Positions 14,652 through 21,275 of a DNA stretch of 25,368 bases are shown here, piece after piece. The stretch comes from JAGOUB01 sp964648045. GTDB taxonomy: Bacteria; Patescibacteriota; Gracilibacteria; Peribacterales; Peribacteraceae. The notes under the pieces were generated by a model. It made no database searches, was not told the origin of the DNA, and saw nothing but the letters and a program-made list of their open reading frames with translations. Position numbers and translations under genes: made by a program. The stretch spans positions 1 to 25,368 of the forward strand of contig CAZYNU010000017.1 of NCBI GenBank assembly GCA_964648045.1. Direction: 5' to 3'. Numbering within the stretch: position 1 is the first letter of the stretch; every line of letters starts with the position of its first letter.

Positions 14652-14723
14652 AAGGGCGGGAGGTTCATCTGGACCGGGTGGTCAACGAGCGCTGACGCCG
14701 ATCTCGAACGTACGCCGACGGCA

Positions 14724-14747
14724 GGATCAGTCCGGAAGACCGATTCC
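14724..14747 (-). promoter_or_regulatory. Hairpin in the rplC leader
   Basis: In the mRNA sense, GGAATCGGTC pairs with GACTGATCC around a TTCCG loop, with one bulged A and one G.U pair. It lies about 10-33 nt after the predicted transcription start. Ribosomal protein operons are often autoregulated through such leaders; binding of an operon protein here is inference. Confidence 0.35.
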
Positions 14748-14762
14748 ACCGAAGTGCGCGGC

Positions 14763-14791
14763 ACTGTACCCACGATACGAATACCCGTCAA
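14763..14791 (-). promoter_or_regulatory. Promoter of the ribosomal protein cluster
   Basis: On the minus strand the -35 is TTGACG (14786-14791), the spacer is 17 nt and the -10 is TACAGT (14763-14768). A T-rich TTTTTTT sits just upstream of the -35 and could act as an UP-like element. It is the only good promoter found for the cluster and predicts a ~105-nt leader. Confidence 0.75.
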
Positions 14792-14856
14792 CAAAAAAAC
14801 TTCACATTGAGACGGCACGCCTGCAGGCGACCAGTGATCAGATGACCAGGCCCATG

Positions 14857-14885
14857 AAAAAAAGAGCGGGACCGAAGTCCCGCTC
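14857..14885 (-). terminator. Rho-independent terminator of the 305-residue orphan gene
   Basis: On the minus strand, a 9-bp stem GAGCGGGAC/GTCCCGCTC closes a TTCG tetraloop and is followed by seven T. It lies just after the stop of the 14904-15821 gene. Confidence 0.93.
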
Positions 14886-14903
14886 GATTGGCCAGGTGAC
14901 GCA

Positions 14904-15821
14904 TCACTTGGCAGAAAACGGCTTTTTGAAGCTATACCAGACGATTGGCAGGGGTAGAATGCCCTGCGATTGCGCCGGCGGGATCATGGCCCGCGCCTGC
15001 TCGTCGGCCCAGATGGCGTCGGCGATGACCTCGGCTCCATCAAGATCGAACGAGGCCATCAGCATGGCTGCCTCGGCTGCCTCTAGAGGGTCCGACCGAC
15101 GAGAGTCCGGAATCCTCTTCCAGACGAGCAGCACGAGGCCCAGGGCGTACACGAACTGGCAGTCGAACATCCGCTCGAACGCGGCCACGAGCGCGAGCAT
15201 CCACTGGACCTGCGACAAGCTGGGGGCAGCCCCTTGCTCCTGTTGCAGGAATGCAGAGAGTGGACGTTCCAGTTCCTGGAACAGGGCACGTTGGCGCGCC
15301 AGCACCTTCTGGAGTGCGGCCGGGCTGAGGACGCCAAACGCCTCGAATCGCGAGTCGTGAACCAGGCGGCCAACTTCGATCTCGCGATACATCTCCTGCA
15401 GGGTGCAGAGAACGCTGAGTCCGGACTCCAGAGCAACATCGAGCGCTGCGCAGAGTTCTTCTACCGAGGGGCACAAGCACTGGATCTGCTTCCACTGCCC
15501 CTCGTAACCAGCGAGCGGCTGGCCGTTGGCGACCGCCGTCAGAATGAGATTAAGGGTCTCACCCGCAATGTGACGGTGGCAGGCCAGTAGCCGCAGGCAG
15601 CGATAGAGGGCAATGAATGGAACATCGTCGCTTAAGAGGGATGTGGCCAGCACATCGGCTTCGTTTGGTGGACACCGATGAACATCGAGCGCTCCTCCAA
15701 ACTGCACTGTCCGACCGGCAATGACGACGGCCGGACTGAGCGCATGAAGCTGCCCCGTCTCCTCCACAAACACGTTGGGGATGGCGGGAAGGGCGAAAAG
15801 CACACGGACGATTTCAGGCAC
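14904..15821 (-). CDS. Orphan soluble protein of unknown function
   Basis: The protein has 305 residues and is not recognised. It has a beta-like N-terminal part (about 1-50) and then a mostly alpha-helical body, with several Leu/Ala-rich helices and cysteine-rich spots (YRCLRLLACHRH, QCLCPSVEELCAAL). A hydrophobic stretch near 225-240 (FVYALGLVLLVW) could be a buried or membrane helix. There is no signal peptide. The start is GTG at 15821, supported by GAGAGGTG 5 nt upstream. It appears monocistronic: a promoter candidate lies at 15913-15941 and a strong TTCG-loop terminator follows its stop. Confidence 0.7.
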   Translation of the reverse strand: MPEIVRVLFALPAIPNVFVEETGQLHALSPAVVIAGRTVQFGGALDVHRCPPNEADVLATSLLSDDVPFIALYRCLRLLACHRHIAGETLNLILTAVANGQPLAGYEGQWKQIQCLCPSVEELCAALDVALESGLSVLCTLQEMYREIEVGRLVHDSRFEAFGVLSPAALQKVLARQRALFQELERPLSAFLQQEQGAAPSLSQVQWMLALVAAFERMFDCQFVYALGLVLLVWKRIPDSRRSDPLEAAEAAMLMASFDLDGAEVIADAIWADEQARAMIPPAQSQGILPLPIVWYSFKKPFSAK

Positions 15822-16207
15822 GACTACACCTCTCGTGAGATGGGGGAAGTTGTCTCCCCAGTAACACTGATCTGTGAACGAACAATCCTCTACCTCCGAG
15901 GCAGAGACGGTATTTGTACAATTTACTATTCATTTTAGCAATCTTATCAGACATTATTGGCAAGCACTCATCCCCCACCCCGCAGCAACCGCAGTCAGAG
16001 GCCATTACTGAGGGCAGCCCCCAGAACAGCCAAAGTGCGACGTTGACGATCCTCGTGGACAATCGTAGACCAGACGGGTTGTTCCCTCGCACCATCGGCC
16101 GCTTCGTGGACCCCAGCGACGCGACCGCGCGCCGCGCGGCTAGGGTCCATCTTCCATTGGCAAACATGATGTGGCGCCGGACCCGCGCCCTCTCCCGGAG
16201 ACCATCC
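15822..16207. other. Divergent intergenic region
   Basis: This ~390-bp region lies between two divergent orphan genes. An AT-rich patch (about 15890-15965) carries the leftward promoter candidate. The remainder is GC-rich and happens to stay open in the frame of the rightward gene, starting from a TTG at 15914 with a hydrophobic beginning; I do not regard it as coding. A weak rightward TTGACG (16043-16048) with TAGACC 17 nt later was noted. No repeat or RNA gene is seen. Confidence 0.5.
15913..15941 (-). promoter_or_regulatory. Promoter candidate of the 305-residue orphan gene
   Basis: On the minus strand the -35 is TTGCTA (15936-15941), the spacer is 17 nt and the -10 is TACAAA (15913-15918), directly preceded by ATTG as in the other orphan promoters. 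Confidence 0.5.
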
Positions 16208-16657
16208 ATGAACGTGTATCCGTTTGAAGGCCCGCTCGGTCGCATCGCCAGCCCCGACTTTGGCGGCAAGCACCTCCCGACCCTGGCCGTCGAGATCAAC
16301 AAGCTGCAGTGCGGCGACCACCCCATCATCGCCGTCGCCCACCGCTGCCGGTGGATCTCGCCGAACAACTGGAGCCAGCAGTCCATGCTCTTCGTGGGAC
16401 TAGCCCCCGCCGACGACTTCGTCCATCTCCGACTCACCATCGGCTCCCAGATCGTCTGGGACGGCGACGGCTTCGCCGCCAGCCTCTACTGGCACTTCAT
16501 CAATTGGGACCGGGCCAAGGGCCCGATCACCATCCAGATCAACGACCGGGTCTACGTCATCGAGTCCGTTCTCCAAACGACGGACATGAACTGCATCCTG
16601 TTCCACCCCAAGCCCCGGGTGGAGGCCGTTGAAGCGACCGACCCAATTGCGGCGTGA
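16208..16657 (+). CDS. Orphan small protein of unknown function
   Basis: The protein has 149 residues and no recognised family. It looks like a beta-rich soluble domain with alternating hydrophobic strands (TLAVEINKL, HPIIAVAHRCRWI, PITIQINDRVYVIESVL) and several Trp residues. There is no signal peptide or membrane helix from this start. The ATG at 16208 is chosen because CCGGAGACCATCC supplies a GGAG SD 7 nt before it. An in-frame extension to a TTG at 15914 exists, but it has no SD and runs through the AT-rich promoter patch. A strong terminator follows. Confidence 0.68.
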   Translation: MNVYPFEGPLGRIASPDFGGKHLPTLAVEINKLQCGDHPIIAVAHRCRWISPNNWSQQSMLFVGLAPADDFVHLRLTIGSQIVWDGDGFAASLYWHFINWDRAKGPITIQINDRVYVIESVLQTTDMNCILFHPKPRVEAVEATDPIAA

Positions 16658-16687
16658 CTCGTCACGCCATTCCGAACAACCCCTCCC

Positions 16688-16716
16688 GCCGGTGCCCCCA
16701 GGTCACCGGCATTTTT
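16688..16716 (+). terminator. Rho-independent terminator after the 149-residue orphan gene
   Basis: A 7-bp stem GCCGGTG/CACCGGC (16688-16694 and 16704-16710) with a 9-nt loop is followed by ATTTTT and then a second T-run. Confidence 0.85.
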
Positions 16717-16753
16717 GCTGTTTTTGAGTCTTTTCTCGTCTTGCCAAGAATAT

Positions 16754-16781
16754 TTGACATAACGCAGTAGTATTGTATGAT
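16754..16781 (+). promoter_or_regulatory. Strong promoter of the 87-residue orphan gene
   Basis: A perfect -35 TTGACA (16754-16759), a 16-nt spacer and a -10 TATGAT (16776-16781) preceded by ATTG. This is the closest match to the sigma-70 consensus in the window. Confidence 0.85.
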
Positions 16782-16801
16782 GCGCATGTTCTTTCACCGA
16801 T

Positions 16802-16847
16802 TCACAGGCCCTCCCTCTCCTGCCCGCAGGGAAGCGAGGGCCTGTGA
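16802..16847 (+). promoter_or_regulatory. Large hairpin in the leader of the 87-residue orphan gene
   Basis: A perfect 12-bp inverted repeat, TCACAGGCCCTC (16802-16813) and GAGGGCCTGTGA (16836-16847), encloses a 22-nt loop that itself can fold (CCTG/CAGG). A second small hairpin, CCCGG/CCGGG, lies at about 16851-16865. The structure starts about 15 nt after the predicted transcript start and has no T-tract, so it is not a terminator. It could control stability or translation, or be an RNA element in its own right. Confidence 0.6.
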
Positions 16848-16888
16848 CACCCCGGAACTTCCGGGCACGCAGGCGCAAGGAACTTATC

Positions 16889-17152
16889 GTGACGATCACC
16901 ATCCTGCTCACGTTTGTTCGCGGCCGCGGGCAAGTATTCAGCGGCCACCCCGACCTCCAGAGCGATGACTGCGCGTCGCACTACGAGGAGGACGCGATTC
17001 AGATCTCGATCAAGCGGGAGAACGATCAAGACTTCACCCACCTCGGCAACGTGGAGAACGGCGAGAAAGCGCTCAAGATCCCGGGGACCAACATCAGCGT
17101 GCCCTTTCAGGAGTTCGTCGGGGCCCGGGAGATGACCGTCTCCCTGGCCTGA
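16889..17152 (+). CDS. Orphan small protein of unknown function
   Basis: The protein has 87 residues from GTG at 16889, chosen because AAGGA lies 7 nt upstream. A further in-frame GTG at 16844 falls inside the leader hairpin and is unlikely. The N-terminus is mildly hydrophobic (VTITILLTFVRGRG), too short and basic for a clear membrane helix. The rest is acidic and polar with alternating strands (AIQISIKREND, ALKIPGTNISVPF, EMTVSL), suggesting a small beta domain. No family is recognised. It has a near-consensus promoter, a structured ~100-nt leader and its own terminator, so it is probably well expressed or tightly controlled. Confidence 0.6.
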   Translation: MTITILLTFVRGRGQVFSGHPDLQSDDCASHYEEDAIQISIKRENDQDFTHLGNVENGEKALKIPGTNISVPFQEFVGAREMTVSLA

Positions 17153-17161
17153 GCCACCATC

Positions 17162-17192
17162 AGCCGCAACCGAAAGGTTGCGGCTTTCTTTT
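17162..17192 (+). terminator. Rho-independent terminator after the 87-residue orphan gene
   Basis: A 10-bp stem AGCCGCAACC/GGTTGCGGCT with a GAAA tetraloop (17162-17185) is followed by TTCTTTT. It may also slow transcription from the convergent gene, but on that strand the T-run is absent. Confidence 0.93.
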
Positions 17193-17202
17193 GAGCGCAA
17201 AT

Positions 17203-18231
17203 TTAAAGCGCGTCGCAGACGATACGATACAGCGTTTTCATATTCTCGCGCCGATCGATCTCGTGCGCGGCGTGGGTCTCGAGGAACGTCCTGGCTTCCT
17301 CGTAGCAACCTTCGCCGTAGAGCCACCAGCCGATCTGCTCGCAAGCGACACCCACGGCTTTGCGGACGTGATCAACGCCGGAAAAACGGTGACCATTGGC
17401 CCGGATGAAAGCGAGGGCGGCGGCGTTCTGATTTTCCTCGATGAGCGAACGCAGGTGCAGCTGCACCAGCACAGGCGCCGTCATCACCACATCATCACCT
17501 AGGTCGGCAACGAGGGTGTACACATCGGCAAAGCGCCGAGCAGCGAAGAGCGCCTGGGCGTAGGTCTCCGCCTGGACCGGGTTGCGCCGGAAGAGATCGA
17601 TGAGCGGCAGTTCGCGCACGGCAGCGGCATCGTCGATTCCCCGAAGCACTTCAGCGTTGCCACCGCGGCGCTGCAAACTGGTGGTCACGGCGTGCAGGTG
17701 CTTCTCTTGGAACACGAGCATCTCAATGAGTTTCTGATACATCTCGCTCACGCCTGGCTGGTCAAGATCGTAGGCATGGTCCCTGAGGCGTGTGAAGAGC
17801 GACGCGGCGTCGAAGAGATTCGGGAACACCGACGGGATGCCCTGCGTGCGGCAATGTTCTTCAAATTGGCGGACCAACTCTTGATAGGCAGGGTACGGCG
17901 GCTCTTCGCGCCCCCAGACGGCATCGTCGGCAGGGCGTTCGCCCAGGCTTAGGCGCAGGGCCAGCACGTCACTGAGCAACTCTCGCATCTGCAGACGCGA
18001 GCCAGCCCGCTCGGCTGCGACGGCCAGGCTGAAGTACGACTTGGCTACCGAACCTCGAGTGTCGCCGCGCTCACGTTGGCACATCACACCGTCGTCGCCG
18101 AAGATCTCGGCACGGAACGAACCGCGCAACAGACCGAGCTGATCGGCTCGTTGCTCCAGATCGTTGATGATGGGGTCATGGGCCAGATACGCGGGCGAGT
18201 CGTAACGAAGAATCGAAGCGGGTGGCGGCAT
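17203..18231 (-). CDS. Alpha-helical protein of unknown function
   Basis: The protein has 342 residues and is not recognised. It appears to be built of many amphipathic helices with repeated Ala/Leu/Tyr patterns (KSYFSLAVAAERAG, ETYAQALFAARRFADVYTLVADLG, GWWLYGEGCYEEARTFLETHAA) that resemble TPR-like helical hairpins, without a clear TPR consensus. There is no signal peptide or membrane helix. I prefer the ATG at 18231, 6 nt after a GAAAAT box with TTGCGC 17 nt further up; a GTG at 18255 would add eight residues. No SD precedes either. It is divergent from lysS and convergent with the small orphan to the left. A scaffold or protein-interaction role is inference. Confidence 0.72.
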   Translation of the reverse strand: MPPPASILRYDSPAYLAHDPIINDLEQRADQLGLLRGSFRAEIFGDDGVMCQRERGDTRGSVAKSYFSLAVAAERAGSRLQMRELLSDVLALRLSLGERPADDAVWGREEPPYPAYQELVRQFEEHCRTQGIPSVFPNLFDAASLFTRLRDHAYDLDQPGVSEMYQKLIEMLVFQEKHLHAVTTSLQRRGGNAEVLRGIDDAAAVRELPLIDLFRRNPVQAETYAQALFAARRFADVYTLVADLGDDVVMTAPVLVQLHLRSLIEENQNAAALAFIRANGHRFSGVDHVRKAVGVACEQIGWWLYGEGCYEEARTFLETHAAHEIDRRENMKTLYRIVCDAL

Positions 18232-18297
18232 AGGGCAATTTTCGACAGATTTCACTCATTGCGCAAGCATGGCTTCTCAAGACACCGGCTACACCCT

Positions 18298-18325
18298 TTG
18301 AACCGCAGCCGGAAGCCCGTATCCT
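18298..18325 (+). promoter_or_regulatory. Promoter candidate of lysS, implying a leaderless mRNA
   Basis: A -35-like TTGAAC (18298-18303), a 16-nt spacer and TATCCT (18320-18325), which ends 6 nt before the ATG. Transcription would begin at or next to the start codon. No SD is present. Confidence 0.45.
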
Positions 18326-18331
18326 GGTGCT

Positions 18332-20425
18332 ATGGACGACATCCGCCTCCAGAAACTGAAGCGCCTACGCGAACTGGGCATCATGCCCTACGCTGCCAAT
18401 TTCACCCGCACGCACGTGCTGGCCGAGGGCAAAGACCTGCCGGAAGGCATGGAGGCGAAAGTCTGCGGCCGCATCATGCTGCTGCGGGACATGGGCAAAA
18501 TGACCTTCCTGACGCTGCAGGACCACACCGGCCGTTTCCAGGTGCTCATTCGCAAAGAAGACTTCGAGGAGCACTACGACACGATGCTCTCGCTCATGGA
18601 TTTGGGCGACTTCATCGGCGTAGGCGGCGTACGCATCACCACCAAGACCGGGGAACCCACCCTGCAGGCGAAGGCCTGGGTGATGCTCAGCAAGGCGCTC
18701 AGCCAGCCGCCCGAGAAGTGGCACGGCGTGCAGAATCAAGAAGTGGCCTGGCGCCAGCGCTACTTAGACCTCACGAGCAATCGCGAGACGTTCGAGCGCT
18801 TCCGCCTGCGCTCGCTCTTCGTGCGCAAGCTCCGCGAGTTTTACTGGAAGCAGGGCTTCGAAGAGATGGAGACGCCGGTCCTCACCACCGCCGCCTCAGG
18901 CGCGCTGGCCACGCCCTTCGTGACGCATCACGAGGCCTACAACATGGACGTGTACCTGCGCATCGCCACCGAGACGTACCTGAAGGAGTGCCTCGTTGGC
19001 GGTTTTGACCGCGTGTTCGAGATCGGCCGCATCTTCCGCAACGAAGGCATCGACCCGAGCCACCTCCAAGACTTCACCATGGTGGAGCACTACGCCGCCT
19101 ACTGGGATTTTGAAGACAACATGGCCTTCACCGAGACGATGTTCCAGGCCGTGCTACCCGAGGTATTCGGCACACTAAAGACGAAAATCCCCGACCGCGA
19201 CGGCAGCCTGGTGGAGGTCGATTTCAGTGGCCAATGGCCGCGCCTGACGCTTAGCGAGGTAATTGAGAAATATTCCAAGATCGACATCGACGCCTGCCCC
19301 ACGGCCGATGCCCTACGCGCCGCCATGGCGAAGAACGGCATCAAGCTGGACCTTGATGTGTCCAAGCTCGGCCGCGGCAATTTGATCGACCAGCTCTATA
19401 AGAAGGTAGCCCGCCCGCACCTGGTGCAGCCCACGTTCATCACCAGCCACCCGATCGATATCTCTCCCCTCGCCCGTCGCAACGACGACAACCCCGAGAT
19501 CACCGACCGCTTCCAGCTGGTGGTGGGCGGCTGGGAGATCGTGAACGCCTACAGCGAGCTGGTCGACCCGGTGGATCAAAATGAGCGCTTCGACGCCCAG
19601 GCCAAAGCGAACGCCGGCGGCGACAGCGACGCGCACCGCAAAGACGACGACTACGTGACGGCCCTCAGCTACGGCTGCCCGCCCTGCTCGGGTTTCGGCA
19701 TGGGCATCGACCGCATCGTCGCGCTACTCACGCAGCAGACGAACCTGCGCGACGTCGTACTCTTCCCGTTGATGAAGCCGGAGCACCACGCCCCAGCCGC
19801 GGCGCCCGCCGCCAAGGCTCCCACACCCGCCGCCACACTGCTCCTGCAGCATGCCGACTACGGCCACCTGCTGCCCGAAGCCCACGGCCTCATCGAGACA
19901 CACGCCGTACAGACGAAGGCCCATCTCATCGCCACCGGGGCGGCCATGGAAGCCTTGGCTAAGAAGTTTGGCGGCGACCCAGCCACATGGAAGGTGGCCG
20001 GCATGCTCCACGACCTCGACTGGGACAAGCTCGACAAGGATTACGAGAAGCACTGCGGCGACGATCTGAAGGCGATGCTCGAGGGCATCAAGGCGCCCCA
20101 GGAGCTGCTCGGCGACATTCGCGCGCACTACGCCCTTAAGTACGGCGCCGACTACCCGCTGGATTCGATGCTGCGCAAGGCCCTCTACTGTGTCGACGAA
20201 CTGACGGGCTTTATCATCGCCGTCACCTACGTGCGCCCGAGCAAGAAGCTCGCCGACGTGGAGGTGAGCTCGGTGAAGAAGAAGCTGAAAGACAAAGGCT
20301 TCGCCGCGCAAGTAGACCGCGCTCAGATCGGCCAGTGCGAGGCGCTGCTGGGCATCACGCTCGACGAATTCATCGGCCTCGTGCTCGAGGCCATGAAGCC
20401 GCACGCGGCGGCGATGGGCCTCTGA
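18332..20425 (+). CDS. lysS: Lysyl-tRNA synthetase (class II) fused to a C-terminal HD-domain hydrolase
   Basis: The protein has 697 residues. Residues 1-~484 are a class II LysRS, which charges tRNA-Lys with lysine using ATP. They comprise the anticodon-binding OB fold (KVCGRIMLLRDMGKMTFLTL), motif 1 around RFRLRSLFVRKLREFYWKQG, motif 2 with FRNEG at 235-239 and DFTMVEHY, and motif 3 GFGMGIDR at 454-461. An Ala/Pro linker (about 485-500) leads to a ~190-residue HD domain: His524 or His531 in THAVQTKAHL, the HD pair His560-Asp561 in GMLHDLDWD, then KALYCVDELTGFIIAVTYVRPSKKL and VKKKLKDKGFAAQV. This resembles the stand-alone COG2316-type HD hydrolases. Those are predicted metal-dependent phosphohydrolases of unknown substrate. 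The stop lies 7 nt from the stop of the convergent gene. Confidence 0.95.
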   Translation: MDDIRLQKLKRLRELGIMPYAANFTRTHVLAEGKDLPEGMEAKVCGRIMLLRDMGKMTFLTLQDHTGRFQVLIRKEDFEEHYDTMLSLMDLGDFIGVGGVRITTKTGEPTLQAKAWVMLSKALSQPPEKWHGVQNQEVAWRQRYLDLTSNRETFERFRLRSLFVRKLREFYWKQGFEEMETPVLTTAASGALATPFVTHHEAYNMDVYLRIATETYLKECLVGGFDRVFEIGRIFRNEGIDPSHLQDFTMVEHYAAYWDFEDNMAFTETMFQAVLPEVFGTLKTKIPDRDGSLVEVDFSGQWPRLTLSEVIEKYSKIDIDACPTADALRAAMAKNGIKLDLDVSKLGRGNLIDQLYKKVARPHLVQPTFITSHPIDISPLARRNDDNPEITDRFQLVVGGWEIVNAYSELVDPVDQNERFDAQAKANAGGDSDAHRKDDDYVTALSYGCPPCSGFGMGIDRIVALLTQQTNLRDVVLFPLMKPEHHAPAAAPAAKAPTPAATLLLQHADYGHLLPEAHGLIETHAVQTKAHLIATGAAMEALAKKFGGDPATWKVAGMLHDLDWDKLDKDYEKHCGDDLKAMLEGIKAPQELLGDIRAHYALKYGADYPLDSMLRKALYCVDELTGFIIAVTYVRPSKKLADVEVSSVKKKLKDKGFAAQVDRAQIGQCEALLGITLDEFIGLVLEAMKPHAAAMGL

Positions 20426-20432
20426 GGCCGGG

Positions 20433-21224
20433 TCAGTTGTGGAAGGTCATCCCGCCGAACAGGTACGCGCTGCGTTCGTCCATCATGCTGAGTACCCGCT
20501 CCCGCATCTGGCGGACAAGGCGCTGCAGCGGCAGAGCCAGAATGTGCACGTTGGCTGAGACAGTAGCCGATTCTGGCGTGCGGAGAGCCCTGATCGGTGA
20601 ATCAAAAGGTTGCAGCTCACCTCGGCGCTTATAGTCCATGAGAATGTGCCACTTCTCCAGGGCGATACCGAAGCGGGAGGCGAAATAGGCGCGCAAGTCT
20701 TGGAAGAACTCCTCCCCGCCCTCGAGCTTTTCGGCTAGGTACGTCGGCGAGGTGGTCACGTCGTAGATGACCAGCCTGTCGGGCTCCTTGCCGACGGCCA
20801 CGACGCCGTCCACTTCCGCGCTGTCGCGGCCATGGCGGAAGATAACGTTGGCGCCATCAAGCTCCATGCGCACGTCACCCATCTCGATCGTCCCAGGACC
20901 CTGCAACAGGTCCACGAGGCCGTTCGACGAGCGACGGTCCATCACATGAGCGACCTCATCCACCACAGCCTCGGCCACTTCCTCGGCGCAGATGCCGGTG
21001 GTGCGCGTCAGCAGGTCGGTGCGCGTGCGCATCAGTACGGCCGGATCGAGGGACGAGACGCGGCGCAGGGCGGACATCAGCAGACGGCGCGACCGGAGCA
21101 CGGTCTCCATGCCGCGGCTACTAGCGGTAAGCACGGCGGCATCGCCGAAATCGAGCCGGGCGGGTGCGCGAATAGGCGTAGTAAAAGGAGTGCAGTGAGC
21201 CAGTGAGGACGCCGCATGGAGCAT
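20433..21224 (-). CDS. Protein of unknown function, possible PD-(D/E)XK-like fold
   Basis: The protein has 263 residues and is not assigned. An N-terminal helical, Arg-rich half (about 30-100) precedes a mixed region with EVDGVVAVG then RLVIYDVTTSPTYLAEKLE. The order acid-strand-DV-strand-helix is reminiscent of PD-(D/E)XK nucleases (usual form DG...(D/E)VK), but Thr stands where Lys is expected; a Lys in the following helix (AEKL) might replace it. This is a weak idea. There is no signal peptide. The start is ATG 21224, preceded by a TATAGT box 11 nt upstream; the bases before it (GGATCTCCTTG) contain no SD. It lies downstream of the beta-CASP hydrolase gene on the same strand, 51 nt away, and convergent with lysS. 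Confidence 0.68.
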   Translation of the reverse strand: MLHAASSLAHCTPFTTPIRAPARLDFGDAAVLTASSRGMETVLRSRRLLMSALRRVSSLDPAVLMRTRTDLLTRTTGICAEEVAEAVVDEVAHVMDRRSSNGLVDLLQGPGTIEMGDVRMELDGANVIFRHGRDSAEVDGVVAVGKEPDRLVIYDVTTSPTYLAEKLEGGEEFFQDLRAYFASRFGIALEKWHILMDYKRRGELQPFDSPIRALRTPESATVSANVHILALPLQRLVRQMRERVLSMMDERSAYLFGGMTFHN

Positions 21225-21235
21225 CAAGGAGATCC

Positions 21236-21241
21236 ACTATA
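21236..21241 (-). promoter_or_regulatory. -10-like box before the 263-residue gene
   Basis: On the minus strand it reads TATAGT, 11 nt before the ATG, which would give a leader of only a few nucleotides. No clear -35 is seen. Confidence 0.35.
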
Positions 21242-21275
21242 CGGCAATCGGCAGTGGCCGAATATGCCTTGAAGT

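Noticed and set aside
16043..16071. TTGACG-N17-TAGACC as promoter of the 149-residue orphan
   Set aside because: The -10 matches consensus poorly, and the site lies in GC-rich DNA; kept only as a note.
15914..16207. N-terminal extension of the 149-residue orphan from a TTG with a hydrophobic start
   Set aside because: It has no SD, runs through an AT-rich promoter patch, and the ATG at 16208 has a GGAG SD. It cannot be fully excluded.
16802..16847. 12-bp inverted repeat as a terminator of the upstream gene
   Set aside because: No T-tract follows, and a proper terminator for that gene already exists at 16688-16716.
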